Source: Sipunculus nudus (Eukaryota; Annelida; Sipuncula; Golfingiida; Sipunculidae). Taken from it: DNA of 64,000 nucleotides. Below are positions 56,126 to 64,000 of this stretch, in pieces. The DNA is taken from NCBI GenBank assembly GCA_026874595.1, contig CM049318.1, positions 49,878,750 to 49,942,749 on the forward strand, read 5' to 3'. The first letter of the stretch is position 1. Each line of letters opens with the position of its first letter. Below the pieces are notes generated by a model. The model saw only the letters and a list, made by a program, of their open reading frames with translations. It ran no database searches and was not told the origin of the DNA. The position numbers and the translations under genes are program-made.

Positions 56126-58855
56126 TTGGCGCTTGACAGTTTTCTGTGCAACTTGTTCGGAATTTAGTCGAAGATAATTTTACATGCTAGTTTTTCCAGG
56201 AGTTCTACATTCGCGAAAGCCACACAGAATCTTTGAGCGATCATATGTTTGTAGGAAAAGATGGACTGAATTCGGGAATTCAATAGAGAAACTTGCCTAT
56301 TCCGAAAATTAGGGCAGTGGCACACCCACACCCATAAGAAACGATATCTCGCAATACAGAAAAATTAGTCTAGTACGTCACAGCTGTATAGCCGCTTTAT
56401 TTGTATATGTCAGCCTGAATACCAGGACAGTTGTGACCCTTATGCGGTATAGGCCTGGACCACAGGACGTAACCTTTGCGTCTTGAAAAGGGTCCATCTA
56501 CAAATCTATTGTGTTTTGTCCATTCCCTTTGCGGGCTATTCTGCCAGCTGGCTTCTGCAAATGGGCGCATTGTCCCATACGGAATGTGACACAAATGTGA
56601 CGTGAATAAAGCATTTGGATTTTATTGTGCACCAAGTAGCAATTGAATGTCCCAACAAAACCTACAAATGTAACAACAACGCAAATACTAAAAACTTTCT
56701 GGTGCTATATTCAAATGTCTTTGTTACACAACGGAAAAGGCTTATTTAAAATACTTTGGAGCATAATAAGATTTATTAGAGTGATTGAAACTGGTTACAG
56801 TGACTCGTGTTTATCACATTCAGTCCTGCTGGCCTAAGCGCCTCTATGTATACAGCACGTCCGCCCACCCCACATTCCTGTAGCAGGATAATTATATGAA
56901 ACATAACCATTTGATCCAGGTAAAATTTGATTTATGTTTGCTTTATATCTTCCCCCTCCCCTCAGCCACCGCAACCTTTTGTATGAGATTCAGACAAATT
57001 GTTGTGGCTTAAACTTCCCCATCTCCTGACCTGGGACCTTTTTTAGCTTTTTTCATATGCCCTACTGGGTTGGACAACTCGATCTTTTTCCTTAATCCTG
57101 CATCCGCTGAGTTGATATATAGAAATACGCTGTGGAAAGAGCGTATTTATGTTGTTTGTCAAAGGTTTTTCATGGAGTTACAAAAAAAAGAAAGAGAAAT
57201 AAACCCCAATTACATATATCAGCGAGCAAAAGTTACCAAAATGGGCTATTTGCAAATGTAAAAAAGCTTTTATCCCTGTAAAATTGGTAAATTTTGAGTA
57301 AAGTTCAGGCAATATCTCCATATCTGTTACATAAATTGCCTTGAAATTTCCTATATTTTCACATTTGAGAGATTTTTTATTTAAGACCAGTGGAACCAAC
57401 TGCATTTAAAATATGCATTCTAAGGAATGCAATCCTCCGCCCAGTGGATGGTCCCTCTTGTTTGCATTCACTTATTCCACGGTTCAATCGTGCCTAAGTA
57501 ACAGTACATTTGTGAATATTCCTTGATGACGTTTCTGTATCCGTATCATGTGCAGGACCAATACTAAAATCTTATCGATTCTTCATTGGCCCGCTCCGGA
57601 AAGCCCTGAAAAATTCATAAGATTCCGTTTATGATTGAGTTATGATGTGAACAAACAAACAAATAAACATACGAACGGGGATGAACGAATACCTTGTTTT
57701 TAACTAAGGGAAAACAGGGATGAAATTGGTTAACTACACAGATTTAAACAAAAGACCCAAATAAGAGTAGTACAAAGAACAAACAACATTGAAATTACAA
57801 TTTTAGTTGTTAATCAAAAAAAGGTGTTTTTAAGGGTTGTGGCGAAGAAATATGCCTCCAACGTTTTATGCAACAGCAGGTGCTGTTGCATAGATATTTT
57901 ATACTAGATTTTACATTAAGTATGCGAACATTGGAAATTGTAATTTGTGGTGGGTAACACTAGTATTAGAAAAAAGAAGCCATTCTGAAATTTAACCATT
58001 CACGTCACACACATGTAATTTTTGTTGTTGTACAATTGACCATTGCATTGTACTGAAACAAGAAATTGAAAGTCTTTATAACGAAACAAGGTTTAACCTC
58101 TTCAAAAGAACATGGCGGACAGGCAATACAATACAATACAATTATGTTTATTGGCTCAAGACAATATATACATTGTATGGAGCACCAGTGTACAAGGGTG
58201 CATGAAAATCTTAAATATACAATTGAGTTGGAAATAACATACATGATCACAGGGGTACACAACCTAAGTGCACATAGGACTAGAGCTTGAAAAAAATTGC
58301 TACATGCTATGGCAAGTATTTGTGCAAATTATTTTGACTACAAAAACTATTGTAAACAAAACTAAACATACCCTAGCTGTCCGGCCACTGGGTTGTTGAT
58401 GATGATACATTACTTTGATAATTATGTTACCTGAGGTTCTGCTAGAGAGTAAAGTAAAAATATGCTGCATATAATATGTGCAAATTACAATATACACAAT
58501 ATACTGGGTACTAATTTTCATAATAAGTGAATACTAATTTGTCATAGCGTAAATTTGGAATTTGTGTGTAAGGCACAATACAGGGTGACATGTTCAAATA
58601 TAGCAATATATTATCTTGATACTGGCAATTAATCCTGAAGTAATATTTCCTTTGTAATAATATTCATTCTTGTTATTGGTGTGCATCATGGTGAAAGTAC
58701 ATCAGTGACAGTACACCCTCTTGTTGACAAAATACATTACTAAAGCAGTACATCTACTATGACATACACCATCGATAACAAGATCCAATATACAAATAAT
58801 GCTTAAACAATCATCATACACACTCTAGGAAAAGTAATGCAAGTCTCCAGTAAAG

Positions 58856-59641
58856 TGTTACAGGTGCTCTTTTTATTGTGTGACACGGGCGTGACTCGTG
58901 TTGTTGTTACATTTTATGTTTAATCCGTACTGGTTGAACTCTCGTTGTCATGTGAGCCTTGGGTTTTCACGCCTGGTCGTGGGTCACGTGATGAGCCTGG
59001 TGTATAGAGTCACACGGCTATGTCTTTCTAGAGAATTCCTGTAACGCGTGTTTACTGTTGAGTAGGGTCCTTATAGACTGTTCGAGAAGTGGAAAACTCC
59101 CGGCTTGGGGTGTGAAGGTATATAAAGGGGCTGTTTTTTAGAACCAGGGGGCAGAGAGCAGAGCAGATACCTGCGGACGCATAAGCGTGTGTCAGTAACT
59201 TATCCGACGAATGCGGCAATTATAGATTTTCAAGAACTTCCTCCTAGATTTTATACATTTGGACATCAGTTTACTTCCTGTGTTGTTGCAAAAACTTTCC
59301 ACTGGACTGTCATTCTCCGAGAGTTTACATTCAAAGGACTTAACGTGGTGACGGTGTTGGTATCGAGGTTCTGTACCATTATCTCTCTGTGTGATTATAT
59401 TGACTTGTTGCTATAACGCTGGTTTACTGTATAATTGTGTTGATTTAGTGTATTGTATTGTTAGGGTTGTTTTAAGAATAAATTATAGTTATTTGTTAAC
59501 AAAAAACCACTGACTGCTTTATTCATTCCCGACATTTCACGTTGCCTAGTGTTTACACAATCTGATTTTCTTGTTTTATCTCCATTACAAAATTTGTGTT
59601 CATCACGCATACGTGATCTGTTTATATTAGGTTCCGTAACA
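58856..59641 (+). mobile_element. Solo LTR, copy 2, nested in LINE
   Basis: Begins TGTTACAGGTGCTCTTTTTA and ends TTCCGTAACA, about 786 bp, with the same start, TATA context and end (CATCACGCATACGTGATCTG) as 37017-37638. It is longer than that copy mainly because of extra sequence upstream of the end (about 59340-59560). A TATA box (TATATAAAG at 59119) and an AATAAA at about 59479 fit a promoter and poly(A) signal. Flanks are AAAG before and, depending on the last base, AAAG or AAGG after, so a 4-bp target duplication is likely. Confidence 0.82.
59119..59127 (+). promoter_or_regulatory. TATA box of solo LTR 2
   Basis: TATATAAAG after CCCGGCTTGGGGTGTGAAGG, same position relative to the LTR start as in copy 1. 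Confidence 0.6.
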
Positions 59642-60682
59642 AAGGAAAAAATGCATCCCTTTTAATGTACACTTATTGAGCTAGAATGCAATATATACAA
59701 TTTGGAAATTTAAGAATACATGAGAAATAAAATGAATCTGTCACAACATTTGGTTTAACTTTCTATATATTATTCATTCTTAATACTTGGATACAAAGTT
59801 GTGAAAGTACAGCTGGAGCAACACACACTCTTGGTATTTAATTGCAATTTTGCATTACTAAAGCAATACTTCTGCTATAATATACATTAAAGATCCTAAA
59901 ATGCAACATATAAAGAGTACAGCAACTAATGACTTTCTAATAAAAACTAAAATTATATACACCCATGGTACTGTAACACAATACTCAATAACGATAAAAA
60001 AATGTATGTGTCTCTTGTAATGTACACTCTTTGAGCTAGAATGGAATATACTATCAATAAACAGAAAGAATTTTTAAAAATACTGGTACATGAAAAAATA
60101 AAATAAATCTATAACAGCATATTCTTTGTATTGAAATGTGGTATTTCTGCTTATCATTACTGAACTGTAACTCTTAGTACTAGTTCATTATAAGTGACTG
60201 ATATAATAGATAGCTATATGTAAAATGAAAGGAAACAATAAATACTGATAGATACATGTTCTTTCTTTTATCATTCCGAGATTAATTAAAGTTAAGCTGG
60301 TCAAGTAAAGTTTGTTATGTAAGGATAATATGGCCCTAGCTTGTATTTATAACCTATAATTATAAAAGTTTGTATGCCTGCATTAAGAATCTGCTGAGAT
60401 TACTAAGGTCCTCTTCTTTGCTGCCCATCAGTTGAATGAGTTTGTACATGCTAGGTTTTTTGTAATAAAATTTTTTAATGAATTATTGTCGAAGAGTCAC
60501 AAGTTCCCTATTTTCATATTTTAATAAGAAGGGGAATTCATCCCAAAATTCGGAACTGTCACATTTGCTACATAACCTGTCTTGTCTTTCAATATTCTGG
60601 TGCCTGCCTGTTTCTATTGGTAATTTGTGGTTACTTATTCTGAGTTTACTCACAGCTATCCTCTGTTTAGTTGGGAGGTCAG

Positions 60683-61370
60683 TTAGATATTTTCAAAAAC
60701 CAGGGTGGATTTAAAATGTTTGTAGAGTGAAATGCATTTAGGACTTATATCTACCTCTGCTAACCATTTTTGTGTGTGTGCATCTTCACTGCTCCTTATA
60801 AGCAGAGAAGTTAAGTGGAGAGCCTGGTCCTCATTTTCAAAATTACAGTCTCCCAAATCATTGTCATGAAACACTGTTCTAATGGCTCTTGCCCAGCTTG
60901 TTGTGGCTGTGTTATTCATGGAGTTAAATAGGCCTATCCTGTAGATCTGATAACTTAATTTTTCCTGTTTTCCAGTAACGAGTCTATTCCAGAAGTTTGT
61001 TATTCTTTGGTTAATTAGTAAATCAACTGGAAATCTACCTAATTCTCCATATATCATAATCTTTGGTGTAGATTTATTTACCCTCATCACCATTTTACAA
61101 AATTTAAGATGCATCTTTTCTAGGATGGCTGTATTACAAATCCCCAGACCTCACATCCATACAACAGGATCGGTATCATTATTTTGTCAAACATATCAAG
61201 CTGCAGATCTATTGGTAAATAAAGTGTGCGACATTTTTTGTATATACTATACATAGCCCTATTCGCCGAATCATGTGCTGCTTTAATAGCCTGTGTGAAT
61301 TTACCATTATACAAAAATGTTACTGCTTAATACTTAAATACTTAAAGCTGTCAACTACTTGAATGTTTTC
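60683..61370 (-). pseudogene. LINE reverse transcriptase C-terminal fragment
   Basis: Two minus-strand frames, 61314-61120 and 61114-60683, read in series. The first has NGKFTQAIKAAHDSANRAMY and MIPILLYGCEVWGF, the post-catalytic region of LINE RTs, which ends with a YG.E.WG motif. The second has MHLKFCKMVMRVNKSTPK and YGELGRFPVDLLINQRITNF, the FCK..LG.....P....ELGR.P block. A frameshift or stop separates them at about 61117. The catalytic RT core (YxDD) and any endonuclease are missing, so the copy is 5'-truncated and dead. Confidence 0.85.
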
Positions 61371-61400
61371 CCTGTGCAACTGCAGGAGCTGACGTAAACT

Positions 61401-64000
61401 TCCGGTACCGTAAATAATTGTGTGATTACCATAAATATGCTATAAAGATACGTTGTTTAATACTCTATAACCCTGTTATAAAAGCGCAGGTCTTAATATT
61501 TATGACTGCTTCAGAAATCAGCAGGAAATACAATTTCAGCTCACAGGTAATGATTGGTGAAGCGGTGCCTGAGATAAATGGTAACATATTGTGCAAACTA
61601 CATGCAAAGATATGAAATTATAAAAGCTCACGATAAGCCAAATTAAGAGTCATGCGGAAACATTTTGAAAATATGCCTTTCAATATAGAATTTATTTATT
61701 CCCCTTGCTCGAAGGAATCCTTGTATCTGATTTGAAGGCTATACTTATCATATTAAATGACTTATCGGAAGGAGAGTAGGAAAAAAATTAGATCACAGAA
61801 AGTCAATAACAGAAGTGGCGCTATCTGCAGGTTATCATAACGTGTCAGTCAGGTAATATTGCATTGGACAAATAAATAACGTGGAAAAAAGAAGTTCAGT
61901 AGAAAATTTCTTTGATTTGAGAGAGATAGAAAAAAAGGAGAGAGAGGGACAGAGAGAGACCGACAGACAGACACAGAACGCGGTGCGTGTCAGCTTAGCA
62001 TCTTTACAAAATATCGACACATAGTTCCAGGAGTGTAAGAAGATGTCGTAATATTTGATACACAATACGGCGAAAAGTAAAACTGAGTGTTCGGGTCTGT
62101 TTCTTGGACCAAATGAATCCTATCAAAACATATCAGAAATCGTGAAAGCAACGGCCAACTTAACATGTTTAACATAGTAGACGATGGCCATGGCCAGTGT
62201 TCGTGGGACAAGTATTTTCTGTTACAGGAAATAACAATTCATGACTACTGTGCTATGAATATATATAAATATATATAGATGGAAACGGTATACACAGAAA
62301 AGTTGGTATACTGACGTTGGGAATCGTTAGTGAAACGACTTTTCTGTGTATACCATTTCCATCTATAAACAATGAACCAGCATGGCTATTCATATAAATA
62401 ATATATATATATATATATTACACAGAGACTGTTGGGCAGTTATTCCAGCATTTGTAAGCAAATGAAAGTAAGTGAATGAATAGCCCAAACCAGCGTTTTA
62501 TTCTCCGCACAGAATTCCCGATAGAGTGATTAAGGACATCGAAAACTGAAAGTTTAATTTAAAGCATTCAATAAATATTTACATCACCTGAGGACAAACT
62601 AGTTCAACAAAGATGCTATTTATAAAGACTATTAATACAAAATCACCAGAACAAGTGGAAACTAAGAAATAACGAGTCGCCTGAGGCCACATCCGGAGAA
62701 AAAAATGCCAACAGAATGAAAATCGCCGCCTCTCACTAATGACCAAAAACATGACGTCAGAGATTAAGAGCACTTGTGTAATACAAAACCCGACTGTGAC
62801 AGAGGTGTTTCGACCAGATGCGTTGATTGTACTTGTTACGTGATATTAATTATTCATATTTGTTCAATATTTGAGATTGTTCTTCAAATGTAACTTAATC
62901 TTCGTCTAACAGATCCAAACTGCTATTTGTTAGAGCTTCAATAATGTCCCTTTATTTGTTCTGTGTGCAGTATGAGTCTATTGCACATTGATCTGTTTTC
63001 GAGCATTAACTGACCTGTCCATTGATCGACGTTTCAGACATAAAGCAATGATATCCAAAGGTGGAGATATTTTTTTTTCGGTATTCTTTTTCTTATTATT
63101 CTTCCACTTTTTCATCCGATTTCATTGATACTTACTCAGGATATATCTTACTATAATCTAATTAATTTGATCCAGTTTCAATGACCTGAGCCTATTTTTC
63201 AAGGCCACAGGGGTAAAAAAGTGCGATTTTTTTTCAGATTTTCAGCGTCAATTTTCTTCTTCCTTATAAGGGTAAGCATAAATGGATAAAATTGCAATTA
63301 TCAATATATCAAATCTGAATCATAACTTTCCTGTGGCATTTTTTAATTCACTCATGCGGAGTATATGCGATAGGTGTCTCAGTCCTTTTCCAGATAAACA
63401 ATTAGACCTTGAATATTTCTTCTCATCTATGAGACGTAGAGACAAAAGGATAAAGGGGCCATTTTCACATCTGGTTCCCATTAATTGGTCCCGCTTAAAA
63501 TTTTACTTACAACAGACATGTGCTGTTTACAATATAGGAGTGGCAAGTGTAGTAGCGATTTCTTGAATAGTTTCGAATTATATGCAAATTACGAAAAAGT
63601 GATATAAGCATTTTTCAACTGATCTGTAAAAACTCGAGAAGGAACGACTATATAGTTCTTCCAGACTTTAAGAGATATATTAAATGTTAGATAAGTCGGA
63701 ATACCCAACAACGGAGAATCGTAGGGTGGTTGGGATGAAGATAGGTGGAGAAACGTGACTGTCGTATGACTAGTTAATCTTGGGTTTAGTGAACAGGAAT
63801 TGCTGATAATCAGTCGGATAAATCTGTTTATTTTAGGAAAACACTTATTGATGAATATATGAGTGAAAAAAACGCTTATAATGAATAATGACCTGTCAGC
63901 TAATGAATCAGATTTTTTTTAATTGCTCAGAAGACAACCAACACTATAACATGCAACATGCTCAGTGAATCCATTAATTAAATATATGAGAATCAGTTTC
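61401..64000. other. Right end of window, one strong inverted repeat, otherwise nothing named
   Basis: A 29-bp-arm inverted repeat lies at 62275-62366 and a short (TA)n tract at 62398-62418. A purine-rich GA/GACA patch is at 61913-61975. A 94-codon frame at 63282-63566 (+) has no recognised domain. No receptor exon (TM3-TM7) was found here. Confidence 0.5.
62275..62366. repeat. Near-perfect inverted repeat, 29-bp arms, 34-base loop
   Basis: The left arm (62275-62303) begins ATAGATGGAAACGGTATACA and the right arm (62338-62366) is its reverse complement except one base (ACGG versus ATGG). The loop contains CTGACGTTGGGAATCGTTAG then GAAACGA. (TA)-rich tracts flank both sides. It may be the terminal-repeat remnant of a Penelope-like element or a folded-back element. 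Confidence 0.8.

Larger units (their letters stand above)
53730..58123. other. Unassigned DNA between SINE and LINE
   Basis: Contains a poly-C/(CT)n/(CTGT)n microsatellite (55040-55105), a poly-G run (about 55900), a short MITE-like hairpin (56041-56125) and a 12-bp-arm palindrome (57868-57893). No exon or RNA gene was recognised. Short open frames (60-77 codons) lack any signature. Confidence 0.5.
58124..61400 (-). mobile_element. Non-LTR retrotransposon (LINE) fragment, 3' part, interrupted by a solo LTR
   Basis: Minus strand. The 5' side encodes the C-terminal part of a LINE reverse transcriptase, then a long 3' UTR, ending at 58124-58143 in a (TATTG)n tail, a typical short-repeat LINE tail. 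The solo LTR 58856-59641 is inserted in the 3' UTR. Within the 3' UTR there are imperfect repeats of roughly 320-350 bp (AATGTACAC...GAGCTAGAATG at 59664 and 60018; TTCATTCTT...GTGAAAGTAC at 58663 and 59770). The clade resembles CR1/Jockey-like elements, but I cannot fix it by eye. Confidence 0.75.

Noticed and set aside
63282-63566. 94-codon plus-strand frame near the right edge
   Set aside because: Unrecognised, surrounded by AT-rich noncoding sequence; insufficient evidence for a gene.

Overview
This is animal genomic DNA, most likely from a mollusc and probably a bivalve. Introns are long and AT-rich, there are many (TA)n tracts, and the repeat types include a pearl-type element, a Penelope-like element, tRNA-derived SINEs and mariner-like MITEs. 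No bacterial-style gene organisation is present.

The one host gene I can support is on the + strand: the 5' part of a class B1 (secretin-family) G-protein-coupled receptor that most resembles parathyroid-hormone-type receptors. Five exons are well supported by protein motifs, splice sites and continuous phase: 6438-6540, 10446-10556, 22555-22679, 32416-32510 and 33735-33900. A candidate start exon lies at 1835-1864. Together they encode about 210 residues: an N-terminal segment, the six-cysteine hormone-binding ectodomain, TM1, intracellular loop 1, TM2 and part of extracellular loop 1. The exons for TM3-TM7 and the tail were not found in the remaining 30 kb, so the gene probably continues beyond the window.

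Layout. 1-1.8 kb: upstream flank with TA microsatellites. 1.9-10.4 kb: introns 1 and 2, including a 2-kb terminal-inverted-repeat element packed with CGACAC motifs (7471-9490). 10.6-22.5 kb: intron 3, with several MITEs and a 3.9-kb minisatellite of about 80 units of 48 bp (17611-21486). The 48-bp unit is itself four diverged 12-mers. 22.7-32.4 kb: intron 4, which starts with four or five tandem copies of the end of exon 4 and its 5' splice site and also carries a SINE with target-site duplications. 32.5-33.7 kb: short intron 5.

33.9-64 kb is mostly repeat graveyard. It holds two miniature LTR elements (TRIM-like) whose LTRs contain a tRNA-like pol III promoter (36324-36755 and 52438-52832), and two related solo LTRs (37017-37638 and 58856-59641). 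It also holds a pearl-type element (about 46070-46990), and a decayed Penelope-like element (about 49545-52216) interrupted by a hAT-like MITE with a perfect 8-bp target duplication. A hammerhead-ribozyme-like sequence (about 53000), a second SINE (53317-53717), and a LINE fragment (58124-61400) interrupted by one of the solo LTRs complete the set.

The most interesting observations are the tRNA-like module inside TRIM LTRs, the sense-strand array of about 80 GTAAGT splice-donor hexamers in intron 3, and the tandem amplification of the real exon-4 donor. All calls come from reading the sequence; no alignment or database search was run.
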